Shown here: positions 25,113 through 33,823 of the stretch, piece by piece
How positions within the stretch are numbered: the first letter of the stretch is position 1
How the letters are laid out: the number at the start of each line of letters is the position of its first letter
NCBI RefSeq assembly: GCF_000521505.1
Contig: NZ_CP003915.1
Span: 3,906,001 to 3,970,000, forward strand
DNA: 64,000 bases
Source: Advenella mimigardefordensis DPN7
GTDB taxonomy: Bacteria; Pseudomonadota; Gammaproteobacteria; Burkholderiales; Burkholderiaceae_B
Direction: 5' to 3'
Translations under genes and position numbers: made by a program
Notes under the pieces: generated by a model
What the model was told of the DNA's origin: nothing
Seen by the model: the letters and a program-made list of their open reading frames with translations, nothing else
The model's database searches: none

Positions 25113-26597
25113 ATGAACCAAGAAGAACTTGCCAGCTTATCGGCCTCTGAGACTGTCCAGCTTGTCAGATCGAAACAAGTGTCCCCCGTTGAAACAACAC
25201 AGGCTGCAATCGACCGGATAGAAAAGCTTAACCCTGCGTTGAACGCGGTTATCTACACTGATCTCGACGGTGCAAAACGGAAAGCTCACGACCTGGAACA
25301 GCGGATCATGCGCGGTGACAATATCGGAGGTATGGCCGGCGTACCAACCCTGATGAAGGATTTGTTCGATTTTCGGCCCGGATGGCCCTCGACCCTGGGC
25401 GGCATCCCGGCCTTGAAGGACTTCGTGCCGGACTTCTGGAGCACGTTTCCAAAACATATGGAACGTGAGGATGCGATCCTTATAGGCAAGACCAATACCC
25501 CCGTGATGGGATTCAACGGAGCCACAGACAACCCGCTATTTGGCGCGACGTGCAACCCTTTTGATCTGGACCGTAACAGCGGCGGCTCCTCCGGCGGCAG
25601 TGCTGCTGCGGTTGCCAGCGGCCTTGTACCAGTTGCCGGGGCCTCTGACGGCGGTGGCTCCATCCGGATACCTGCCTCCTGGTGCGGCGTCGCGGGTTTT
25701 CAGCCGTCATACGGCCGTGTGCCCATGGTGCTGCGACCCAATGCATTTGGCGCCCTATCGCCATTTGTGTACGAAGGGCCGGTTGCCCGATGTGTAGACG
25801 ATCTGGCGCTGGTAATGAACGCGCTGGCGGGCTATGACGCCGACGACCCGTTCAGCAATCCCGAACAGGTAGACTTTCTTTCTTGCATCAACGCGCCTTC
25901 GCTAAAAGGCAAACGGATCGGCTACACCCGTGATTTTGGTATCTTTCCGGTAGAGGCAGCGGTTCTGGCTTGCACTGACAAAGCGGTATCAGCCTTTACT
26001 GCCGCCGGAGCACAGGTTGACGAAATCAATCTGGACATTCCCTTTTCCCAGCAGGAATTAAGTGATTTATGGTGTCGCCTGATTTCGGCAGGCTCCTGCG
26101 CCATGGTGACAGGCCTGCAACAACGTGGGATTGATCTTTTGAATGACTACCGCAGTCAATTGCCCGACTGGCTGGTGTACTGGATCGGTATCGTCAGCCG
26201 TCAATCATTTGCAGACATGCAGGCCGACCAAGTCATGAGAACTAAAGTGTTTGACGCTTTCGCTGCCGCATTCTCTGGCGTCGACCTGATTGTGTCTCCC
26301 ACAACCGCCGCACTGCCAGTGAAAAATCTGAACAATGGCCTGACCACCGGCCCCTCGTCCATTAACGGCGTTGCCATTAACCCCCAGATTGGCTGGTGCA
26401 TGACCTACCTGACAAACCTGATCGGCCATCCAGCTGCATCGGTGCCTGCTGGGTTAGCTGACGGTTTGCCCGTAGGCCTGCAGATTATTGGCAGGCGATA
26501 TGCGGACACCGACGTGATGCAGGCTTGCGCTTGCTTTGAACGAGAACGTCCCTGGGTCTCCATATACGAATCGCTGAAGACGCGCCCTGGCGCTTGA
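25113..26597 (+). CDS. Amidase signature family hydrolase
   Basis: 494 residues. The Ser-cisSer-Lys triad can be placed at Lys82 (PTLMKDLFDF), Ser159 (NSGGSSGGSAAA) and Ser183 (DGGGSIRIPAS). The C-terminal GHPAASVPAGLADGLPVGLQIIG is also typical. Length is normal. DLFDFRPGWPSTLGG is like amidases of the NylA/AtzE group. It lies 127 bases downstream of the isochorismatase-like hydrolase and probably acts in the same route, releasing ammonia or an amine. Confidence 0.9.
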   Translation: MNQEELASLSASETVQLVRSKQVSPVETTQAAIDRIEKLNPALNAVIYTDLDGAKRKAHDLEQRIMRGDNIGGMAGVPTLMKDLFDFRPGWPSTLGGIPALKDFVPDFWSTFPKHMEREDAILIGKTNTPVMGFNGATDNPLFGATCNPFDLDRNSGGSSGGSAAAVASGLVPVAGASDGGGSIRIPASWCGVAGFQPSYGRVPMVLRPNAFGALSPFVYEGPVARCVDDLALVMNALAGYDADDPFSNPEQVDFLSCINAPSLKGKRIGYTRDFGIFPVEAAVLACTDKAVSAFTAAGAQVDEINLDIPFSQQELSDLWCRLISAGSCAMVTGLQQRGIDLLNDYRSQLPDWLVYWIGIVSRQSFADMQADQVMRTKVFDAFAAAFSGVDLIVSPTTAALPVKNLNNGLTTGPSSINGVAINPQIGWCMTYLTNLIGHPAASVPAGLADGLPVGLQIIGRRYADTDVMQACACFERERPWVSIYESLKTRPGA

Positions 26598-26671
26598 TAC
26601 CAACTGAAATAGCACGCGCTACATCAATTGCAATACCGTGCCGGCCAGAACTTGAACGAACGGCGCCGGCA

Positions 26672-27313
26672 CTATGAGGTCAATTTCCGCTCTTGGTTTG
26701 ACCGGCTTGCCGACATATCCCAGATCTTCATGATCTGGCTGATGGCGTTGTCCATGGTTTTATAATTAACACCGTCCCTGGCCAGCGCGGAAAGGCCGGT
26801 CAGGAAGCTATCAAAGACCGTGCCCAGAGCTTGCGGATCAACTTCCTTGCGAAGTTCACCGCTGGCGATGGCTCTTTCAATACAAGCGTGGATGCCCGCG
26901 CGGGTTCGCGCGCGCGAGCGAGTCAAAGGCGCGGTGACCTCGCAAAACTCGGGCGACGTAGCACTCATCACCCCCAGGCTGACCATGCAGCCTTTGGGGT
27001 GTCCTTGCTCACACTGCATTCGAGCGGAGCGGCGCAAAGCCAGTTCGAGCGCGTCTCTGGGCGCTTGGGCTGTATCCCACAAGCACTCGGTAACCTGGGC
27101 GTATGTGGCCAGATAGCGTTCCGCGCACTCCTGAAAAAGCGCCTCTTTGGATCCGAAGGCCGCATAAAAACTGGGCGCAGAGATACCGCCACCTATCGCA
27201 GCCTTCAGTTCGCTCAACGACGTGGATTCATAGCCTCGCTCCCAGAATAGGTGCAGCGCCTGTTCAATCGCGGCGTCTCGATCGAAAGTACGGGGCCTGC
27301 CAGTTCGTGCCAT
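26672..27313 (-). CDS. TetR-family regulator
   Basis: 213 residues from the ATG at 27313, preceded by CAGGAG; the extension to 27388 is not plausible. The HTH reads FDRDAAIEQALHLFWERGYESTSLSELKAAIG and a second helix region SAPSFYAAFGSKEALF. The C-terminal domain (RCxxGHPKGCMVSLG type) is common in TetR proteins controlling efflux or detoxification. It is divergent from an MFS gene with a palindromic operator, and a degenerate copy of that site lies near its own promoter. Confidence 0.9.
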   Translation of the reverse strand: MARTGRPRTFDRDAAIEQALHLFWERGYESTSLSELKAAIGGGISAPSFYAAFGSKEALFQECAERYLATYAQVTECLWDTAQAPRDALELALRRSARMQCEQGHPKGCMVSLGVMSATSPEFCEVTAPLTRSRARTRAGIHACIERAIASGELRKEVDPQALGTVFDSFLTGLSALARDGVNYKTMDNAISQIMKIWDMSASRSNQERKLTS

Positions 27314-27528
27314 GTATATGCTCCTGTTCAGAATATATATACTAACCGATACATAAATCATTGACAAGCTTACGACCATGTCGTACATTTATATCGATCG
27401 GTACATATATTGGCGACAGCGATCTGATATTTCAGCTGTCGTTCCCTCTACCGAATTAGTCGACCAACGTTGAAAGTTGTTCACCACCGTTTATCCCTCT
27501 TTATCTACAGAGGGATATTTTTAAACAC

Positions 27529-27554
27529 AAATATGTACCGATTGGTACATATTT
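27529..27554. promoter_or_regulatory. 26-base operator palindrome in front of the MFS gene
   Basis: AAATATGTACC and GGTACATATTT (27529-27539, 27544-27554) are perfect 11-base inverted arms around GATT. Related half-sites (GGTACATATAT near 27400, AACCGATACATAAA near 27345) lie closer to the TetR gene. The site ends 20 bases before the MFS start and would block its transcription. Confidence 0.7.
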
Positions 27555-27574
27555 ACAACACGCTAAGGAAAAAC

Positions 27575-28798
27575 ATGACGCCTGCCAATCCTCCTTCCGA
27601 AGACTCAGATAAGGAGCAACTGCCCATTGCGGCGCTGCTGGCATTGGCGATGACCGGCTTTATCTGCATCGTCACCGAAACCCTGCCCGCTGGCCTGCTG
27701 CCCCAAATATCCCAAGGTCTGGGCGTGTCCGCCTCCATGACCGGGCAGACAGTAACGGCATACGCACTCGGCTCATTGCTGGCAGCCATTCCACTGACCA
27801 TTGCCACCAGAGGGTGGCGCCGGCGAAACGTGCTGCTGCTGACCATTGCCGGATTCCTGGTGTTCAACTCAATTACCGCACTCTCTTCAAACTACTGGCT
27901 CACATTAGCGGCGCGATTCTTTGCCGGCGTTGCTGCCGGCCTGGCGTGGAGCCTGATCGCCGGTTATGCACGGCGCATGGTACTGCCGCATCAGCAAGGC
28001 CGTGCCATGGCAATCGCAATGGTAGGTACACCGATAGCGCTGTCGCTGGGCGTGCCCCTTGGCACCTGGCTTGGCGGCGCCGTGGGCTGGCGCAGTGCGT
28101 TTGGCATCATGTCTGCGCTAACCGTATTGCTTATCTTCTGGGTCTTGGCCAAAGTGCCAGATTACCCCGGTCAACAGGGACGGGAGCGCCTGGCCTTGCG
28201 TAAAGTGCTTGCAACGCCGGGCGTGCGCCCGGTTCTGGCCACCGTCATGGCCTGGATGCTGGCCCATAATATTCTCTATACCTATATCGCGCCTTTCGTG
28301 GCGCAGGCCAACCTGCTTGACCGGATTGACCTTGTTCTGCTGATCTTCGGTTTCGCTGCATTGGCCGGCATTGCCATCACCAGCCGGTTCGTAGAGCGTC
28401 ACCTGCGCAGCACGGTCCTGGTCAGCCTTCTTGCTTTTTTTGCCGCTTCCCTGTCGTTCGTCTGGCTGGCAACCCTGCCTGCGGTCATCTATATTGGCGT
28501 GGCGGTGTGGGGGCTGTCTTTTGGCGGCGCAGCGACATTGCTGCAAACGGCGCTGGCCGATGCCGCTGGCGATGGCGCCGATGTGGCATTGTCAATGAAC
28601 GTGGTTGCCTGGAATAGCGTGATCGCCGGCGGCGGCGTGCTGGGCGGCATCCTGCTGGACCGCTGGGGCGCCCAGACCTTTCCGCTGGCGCTTACTGTGT
28701 TGCTGGCGCTTGGCCTGCTCATTGTGTGGTCGGCTAAAGAGAACGGCTTTCGTCCGGGCCCGAGAGCGCATGCCGGGCAGGTTCCTATTGGCTCTTAG
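27575..28798 (+). CDS. MFS transporter (sugar/drug efflux type)
   Basis: 407 residues from the ATG at 27575 with AAGGA upstream; earlier in-frame ATGs lie inside the operator. Twelve hydrophobic segments are evident, beginning LPIAALLALAMTGFICIVTETLPAGLLPQI, and the family motif near LLLTIAGFLVFNSITALS. It resembles the AraJ/SotB/Cmr group, which export sugars or drugs. Control by the divergent TetR is likely. Confidence 0.88.
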   Translation: MTPANPPSEDSDKEQLPIAALLALAMTGFICIVTETLPAGLLPQISQGLGVSASMTGQTVTAYALGSLLAAIPLTIATRGWRRRNVLLLTIAGFLVFNSITALSSNYWLTLAARFFAGVAAGLAWSLIAGYARRMVLPHQQGRAMAIAMVGTPIALSLGVPLGTWLGGAVGWRSAFGIMSALTVLLIFWVLAKVPDYPGQQGRERLALRKVLATPGVRPVLATVMAWMLAHNILYTYIAPFVAQANLLDRIDLVLLIFGFAALAGIAITSRFVERHLRSTVLVSLLAFFAASLSFVWLATLPAVIYIGVAVWGLSFGGAATLLQTALADAAGDGADVALSMNVVAWNSVIAGGGVLGGILLDRWGAQTFPLALTVLLALGLLIVWSAKENGFRPGPRAHAGQVPIGS

Positions 28799-28846
28799 AT
28801 TGGTATGGGCTTTTAGGGTACGGCCATTTTAATGCGCTATTTTTTT

Positions 28847-28879
28847 CAATGGGCCAGGCACGCCCATTGAAAAATATTG
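28847..28879. terminator. Strong 13-bp hairpin after the MFS gene
   Basis: TTTTTCAATGGGC and GCCCATTGAAAAA are perfect arms around a 7-base loop. The stem is long, but T-rich DNA lies on the 5' side in both directions, so it is not a textbook terminator. It lies between the MFS gene and a convergent membrane-protein gene. Confidence 0.4.
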
Positions 28880-28973
28880 TAGAGAAATTAATCCATAACT
28901 AGTACTGGATTAGGGGTAGCAATTTTGGGCTATTGCGTGATCCCATAGCCAGGCAAGACTTTAACGACGCCTG

Positions 28974-29414
28974 CTAATCATCCTTGGTAGTCCATCCAGT
29001 CGTTTTGAGAATTTGAAAAATAATTTCGATTATCAAACAATAGATATAACCAAACAACGATCCGAATATCGAAAAGAAAATCAGTGGCCCGAATACATCA
29101 TCAGCAGACAAGGGTTTCCGTGACTTGAAGTACATCCATGCATCAAACAGATGCCAACCAATAGTTGCGAAGAGGATGTAAATAAGTGGCGAGCACCAGA
29201 ATAATATTTTTATTTCCCTGAGAGATCCGAGACGACCAATCAAATAAAACATGACAGCCGTGAAAAACAAGTATTGAACTCCGCCAATTGCCAATGACGC
29301 CATAAGCAGATTTGAAAATTTACTGGAACCACTCAATAAAGATAATAAGTAAAAAAGCAATGGCACCAGAACAGGAACACTTAAGGAGAGTCTGTAAAAA
29401 GTCTTATAGTTCAT
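28974..29414 (-). CDS. Small hypothetical membrane protein
   Basis: 146 residues with four hydrophobic segments (about 10-30, 37-62, 70-88 and 112-135) and a charged C-terminus. No family recognised. It directly follows a decayed CopG-type antitoxin gene and is AT-rich, consistent with acquired DNA. Confidence 0.6.
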   Translation of the reverse strand: MNYKTFYRLSLSVPVLVPLLFYLLSLLSGSSKFSNLLMASLAIGGVQYLFFTAVMFYLIGRLGSLREIKILFWCSPLIYILFATIGWHLFDAWMYFKSRKPLSADDVFGPLIFFSIFGSLFGYIYCLIIEIIFQILKTTGWTTKDD

Positions 29415-29468
29415 ATTCAGCCACCAGTCCTTTTATCCTTTCTGGCTCTTTTGCCGTTGCCGGAACCA

Positions 29469-29733
29469 TCATGAGCGAGGTACCAACACGGATTTCTGGT
29501 CGCTCAGACCATCGGCCCAGGTTTGCACAGCTTGATGATAAGACAAAATGGCCATCATTCACTTCAGCCAGCGCCGCCTGTGTCCGGCGGTCGCACTGTT
29601 CCTCCTGGGCGGTCCAGGCTGACAGTACTTGATTCATAATCCAGCCGCGAGAACGCCTAAGCCGAACTGCCAATTGATCCACTTTTTGTGTAAGTCGTAT
29701 GGGGACGTGCGCGTAAGCACGCGTGTTTCGGCT
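29469..29733 (-). pseudogene. Decayed ribbon-helix-helix (CopG/ParD-like) antitoxin
   Basis: Reading leftwards, VPIRLTQKVDQLAVRLRR then SRGWIMNQVLSAWTAQEEQ match CopG/ParD antitoxins, but no ATG precedes the first part. After GHFVLS the frame is lost: a one-base change makes the current frame read SSCANLGRW, while the next frame continues as QAVQTWADGLSDQKS and stops at 29469-29471, the expected tail. Lost start plus frameshift indicates a dead gene. No toxin gene is visible next to it. Confidence 0.65.
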
Positions 29734-29888
29734 TTAGGAAAAATATTCACCTTCAGGCATATATGAATCCTACTGTTTACTGTTAAACAGTTCAAGCCAT
29801 ATGCCATGACCCGAGCGAAGCCTTCGTATACTCAATGCAACAAATATGCCGAAGATTTTTCTCCACCAGGACATAGCCACCATAACAG

Positions 29889-30464
29889 TTACTCCCCCGC
29901 CCTTGTTTTTTTCCGCCGATTTGCAATAAACCGCGCTTTCTTCTCCTTATTTCCACAGGTACCCATATCGCACCATCTGCGGCTACGACTTTGGCTGGTA
30001 TCGAAGAATGCCGCCTGGCAGCTTGGTGAGGCACACAAGGCTAATTTGCCATCTCGTTCGCCTGCCAGAATGCTGATTGCATCGGCGGCGATCACACCCA
30101 GAGCATCGTCCACACGGGATGCCGATCCCAGCTTCCACTGACGTCTACCTTCGCGTGTAAGAAACGCTGCAGCCTTACCCGCAGCGCTAAATTTATTGAT
30201 GCTCAGAACAGCATGTGCAGGCAGCGGCTCGCCGTTCGCCGCAGCCGTTGCAGCGGCATGAATAGCCTCTCGTAGTTCCCGCGCGCGATTGTACTGATCA
30301 GTCGTACACGTCTCCACATTCAGACCATATTCCGCGAGCCAATCGATAAACCGCTGCGGTGTAGGAATACGCTCGATAGGATCACCACAACGCTCGGACA
30401 ACGTCCCGGTAAAGCTGGTTGCCAACACACTACCGAGGCGAAAATCAGGATATTCAGTACGCAT
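29889..30464 (-). CDS. CGNR zinc-finger (ABATE domain) regulator
   Basis: 191 residues. The N-terminal part is the ABATE-like domain (FIDWLAEYGL then RARELREAIHAAA). The C-terminal zinc finger has CASPSCQAAFFDTSQSRSRRWCDMGTCGNK with four Cys and the characteristic CGN(R/K) turn. These proteins are transcription regulators, usually next to the gene they control. Here the neighbour is a divergent epoxide hydrolase-like gene, with two 17-bp palindromic sites between them. Confidence 0.88.
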   Translation of the reverse strand: MRTEYPDFRLGSVLATSFTGTLSERCGDPIERIPTPQRFIDWLAEYGLNVETCTTDQYNRARELREAIHAAATAAANGEPLPAHAVLSINKFSAAGKAAAFLTREGRRQWKLGSASRVDDALGVIAADAISILAGERDGKLALCASPSCQAAFFDTSQSRSRRWCDMGTCGNKEKKARFIANRRKKTRAGE

Positions 30465-30466
30465 AG

Positions 30467-30525
30467 AACCACCTTAGCTGGTTGACGTTATGATTGATCA
30501 CATATTACAACCATCTTAGCCGGTT
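30467..30525. promoter_or_regulatory. Two 17-bp palindromic sites between CGNR regulator and epoxide hydrolase genes
   Basis: AACCACCTTAGCTGGTT (30467-30483) and AACCATCTTAGCCGGTT (30509-30525) follow AACC-N9-GGTT with a shared CTTAGC core. Starts are 42 bases apart, four helical turns. The first touches the regulator start, suggesting autoregulation. Confidence 0.7.
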
Positions 30526-30567
30526 CGCAATAGTGCCTGCCCGGCGCCACCTACGCGAGGAGACTTT

Positions 30568-31746
30568 ATGCCTAGTCTGACCAGCGAAGTACAAGCCTTT
30601 GAAGCCCACGCAAGCGATGCAGACCTGAACGAACTGCGTGCCCGATTAGCCGCAGCACGACTGCCAGAGCGCGAAACAGTCTATCGTCCCGCCCCCGACC
30701 CGCGCCGCTGGGACCAGGGCGTTCCACTGGCAGACCTGATCGATGTCGTGAACTACTGGCGCACCGAGTATGACTGGCGCCCTTTCGAAGCACGCCTTAA
30801 CCAAATCGGCCAGTTCCGCACCACTATCGATGGCCTGGGAATTCACTTCCTGCACCGCAGGTCCCAACGACCTGATGCCACGCCCCTGATCCTCACGCAC
30901 GGCTGGCCCGGCAGCGTCGCCGAGTTTGTCGACATCATCGAAGAACTGGCCGACCCAAAAGACGCAGACACACCCGCATTCCACGTTGTGGCCCCCTCCC
31001 TGCCCGGCTTTGGCTATAGCGACAAGCCGACCTCCACCGGCTGGGGAACCGAGAAAATCGCTGCCACCTGGGTAGAACTCATGGGAAGACTGGGCTACAA
31101 CAAGTTCGCAGCCCACGGCAGCGACTGGGGCGGCGTCATCACCACCATCATGGCCGGGCGGTTTTCGGACCACGTTCTTGGCATCCACTCAACGCTCGCG
31201 CAAGCACCTCCAGGATTGACAGCAGACGGACTGACGCCGACCGAGCGTAAATGGACCGAAGACACCCGCGACTTCTGGCGCTACCGCGCCGCATACGCCA
31301 AGCAACAGGCCACTCGCCCGCAAACCATAGGCTACGCACTCGTCGACTCCCCGGTCGCACTACTTGCGTGGATTCTGGACAAATTCTATGAATGGACAGA
31401 TAGCGAAGACAGCCCGTTTGAGCGAATTTCCCTGGACCGCATTCTTGATAACGTCACACTGTATTGGCTAACGCGCAGCGGTGCATCGGCTGCCCGCATT
31501 TATTATGAAAGCCATGACTCACTGGATCCGGAGCTGCGTGTGGACGTGCCTGCGGCGATCAGCATCTATCCCAGGGATATTGAGAAATGTCCGCGGCCCT
31601 GGGCGCAGGAGCGGTATCGGAGGATTGTGAGGTGGAATGAGCCTGAAGCTGGGGGGCATTTTCCAGCGCTGGAGGTGACGAAGGCGTTTGTGAGGGATTT
31701 GCGGGAAGGGTTGGGGGTGGTGGTGCCGCACGGGCGGCCCGCATAG
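30568..31746 (+). CDS. Epoxide hydrolase (EHN domain, alpha/beta hydrolase)
   Basis: 392 residues. An N-terminal epoxide hydrolase domain (about 5-112: DLNELRARLAAARLPE, VNYWRTEYDWR) precedes the alpha/beta fold with oxyanion motif HGWPG (111-115) and the nucleophile in HGSDWGG (Asp186), the signature of epoxide hydrolases rather than esterases. GGHFPALE near the end carries the catalytic His. It converts an epoxide to a diol. Regulation by the divergent CGNR protein is likely. Confidence 0.92.
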   Translation: MPSLTSEVQAFEAHASDADLNELRARLAAARLPERETVYRPAPDPRRWDQGVPLADLIDVVNYWRTEYDWRPFEARLNQIGQFRTTIDGLGIHFLHRRSQRPDATPLILTHGWPGSVAEFVDIIEELADPKDADTPAFHVVAPSLPGFGYSDKPTSTGWGTEKIAATWVELMGRLGYNKFAAHGSDWGGVITTIMAGRFSDHVLGIHSTLAQAPPGLTADGLTPTERKWTEDTRDFWRYRAAYAKQQATRPQTIGYALVDSPVALLAWILDKFYEWTDSEDSPFERISLDRILDNVTLYWLTRSGASAARIYYESHDSLDPELRVDVPAAISIYPRDIEKCPRPWAQERYRRIVRWNEPEAGGHFPALEVTKAFVRDLREGLGVVVPHGRPA

Positions 31747-31879
31747 ATTGGCGGCCACGTTCTATTTATTCAAACCGGAGCTCAGTGCAACCGTATAAGT
31801 CCCCCTCCCTTTTACATATCGTAACCAACCGCTTAGAATAGCGTATTAGTAGAAATACGTATGACAAGGCAGAGCCGCG

Positions 31880-33755
31880 ATGATCGTTTACGAAGCCGAC
31901 AAGAGGCAGTTTCTGAATCATATCGACTTCGATGACATCGAAGACGTTATTCTGTCGCGCTTTATGGCAGCTACTGGCCGGCGAGTCAACAATTCAGAGA
32001 TTCGTTCGTGGCGAGAGTCTCTTGGTTACGTTGCCCGTGTATTACGCGATGATGACATTCCTGATCAAATCGGCGTTGCTGTCGAACTGCACATTCCCCA
32101 ATCTTCAAAAAGAATTGACGTCACCCTGACTGGACGAGATTCAACAGGCAGCAAAAACGCCATCGTTATCGAAATCAAGCAGTGGGGAAAAAGCAGTATC
32201 TACCGATAAAGATGGGATCGTGGTGACGTATTTAGGCAAAGGGCTCAGGGAGGTTGTCCATCCCTCATACCAGGCATGGTCCTATGCCACATTGCTGGAA
32301 GGCTTTAACGAAGCGGTATATAAAGGCGGAATCGCGATCAAACCCTGCGCTTTCTTGCATAACTATGCACGAGACGGCGTAATCGATGATCCGTATTATT
32401 CTGGTTATACCGAGAAAGCCCCGCTATTTCTGAAGGGCGCCAAAGAACAAGAACAACTTCGCAACTTCATCAAACAGCACGTGAAGTACGGCGACTCGAA
32501 AGAAGTACTTTATGAACTTGCTAACGGCCGCATCCGACCCTCCAAAGCACTGGCCGACGCGCTTAAAGGGCTTCTGACGTCCAAACCAGAGTTTGTCCTG
32601 ATCGACGATCAAAAGGAAGTATTCGAAGCAACGCTAGCTTCTGCGCGTGTGGCCTCCTCCACCGCACCTAAGGTCATTATTATCGAAGGCGGGCCAGGAA
32701 CGGGCAAGACCGTAGTTGCGATTAACCTGCTCGTACGTTTGACCAGTGCAGGTCTACTAGGCCAATACGTGTCAAAAAACGCCGCGCCTCGGAATGTTTA
32801 TCAATCAAAACTGGCAGAAACAATCACCCGGAACAGATTCTCGAATCTTTTTTCGGGATCTGGTCGTTTTTTTGATATCGAACCCAACACCTATGATTTT
32901 CTGATCGTTGACGAAGCCCATCGCCTGAATGAAAAAAGCGGCCTGTATGGCAACCTGGGAGAGAATCAGGTTCAGGAACTCATCAATGCCTCAACGTGTA
33001 CCGTCTTTTTCATAGATGAAGACCAACGAGTCACATTAAGCGATATCGGTTCAAAGCAGGCCGTTCGTGAGTTTGCTGCGGCAAAGGGAGCGACGGTTGA
33101 GGAATACACGCTTGCCTCACAATTTCGATGCAGTGGATCTGACGGATACCTGGCGTGGCTGGATAACACACTTGACATCCTTCCAACAGCAAACCAGATT
33201 CTGGATACGTCAGAATACGATTTTCGTGTATTTGAATCTCCCCAGGCGCTTCATAATGCAATTGAGGATAAAAACGATCAGAACAAAGCCCGGGTCGTTG
33301 CCGGGTATTGCTGGCCCTGGTTAAGCAAGAAGAATCCGCATGCAGACGACATCGTTATAGGCGATGAATATCGTCGCCAGTGGAATCTCGATAAAGATGG
33401 CAGCCTGTGGATCATCGCACCGGAATCCATTGAACAGGTTGGATGTATCCATACCTGCCAGGGCCTTGAAGTGGATTACATCGGCGTCATTATCGGGCCG
33501 GACTTCATCGTGCGCAATAGCAAAATAATTACCCGCGCAGACGAAAGAGACCGCCACGATAAATCGATTCGCGGATACAAAAAAAGGTTAAAAATTGACC
33601 CAGAGCAGGTAACAGCAGAGGTCGATCTTATCATCAAGAATACGTACAGAACGTTGATGACACGTGGCATGAAAGGCTGTTATGTATATTGCACGGATGA
33701 GGAAACAGCGGAGTATTTTCGGGCGATGATTCGTACTAGCACAAACATGAGCTGA
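31880..33755 (+). pseudogene. DUF2075 nuclease-helicase, split by a frameshift
   Basis: The first frame (31880-32209, 109 residues) has a PD-(D/E)XK-like core (KRIDVTL ... IVIEIKQWG) and stops at TAA 32207-32209. The second frame, one base on, continues as TDKDGIVVTYLGKGL and runs to 33755, with Walker A EGGPGTGKT, Walker B FLIVDEAHR and a helicase tail (QGLEVDYIGVI). Homologous proteins are continuous, so a one-base indel near 32195-32205 broke the gene. Such nuclease-helicase fusions occur in defence islands. The downstream part could still start at GTG 32220 and give a helicase-only product. Confidence 0.8.
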
Positions 33756-33789
33756 CCGTCACCCGTTTATAGCACGGTGTTTGTCAGCT
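33750..33789. terminator. Stem-loop between convergent genes
   Basis: AGCTGAC (33750-33756) and GTCAGCT (33783-33789) pair, with an inner CCGT/ACGG pairing. It lies between the converging nuclease-helicase and Cys/His-rich genes. There is no T-run, so the terminator role is tentative. Confidence 0.3.
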
Positions 33790-33823
33790 TAACTCTAAAC
33801 CAGTCAAGTCTAGAGTTTCGCCA

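Noticed and set aside
32140..32215. Programmed -1 frameshift at GGGAAAA in the nuclease-helicase
   Set aside because: A canonical slippery heptamer is present, but the helicase lies in the +1 frame, and the -1 frame soon stops, so programmed -1 shifting would not join the parts.
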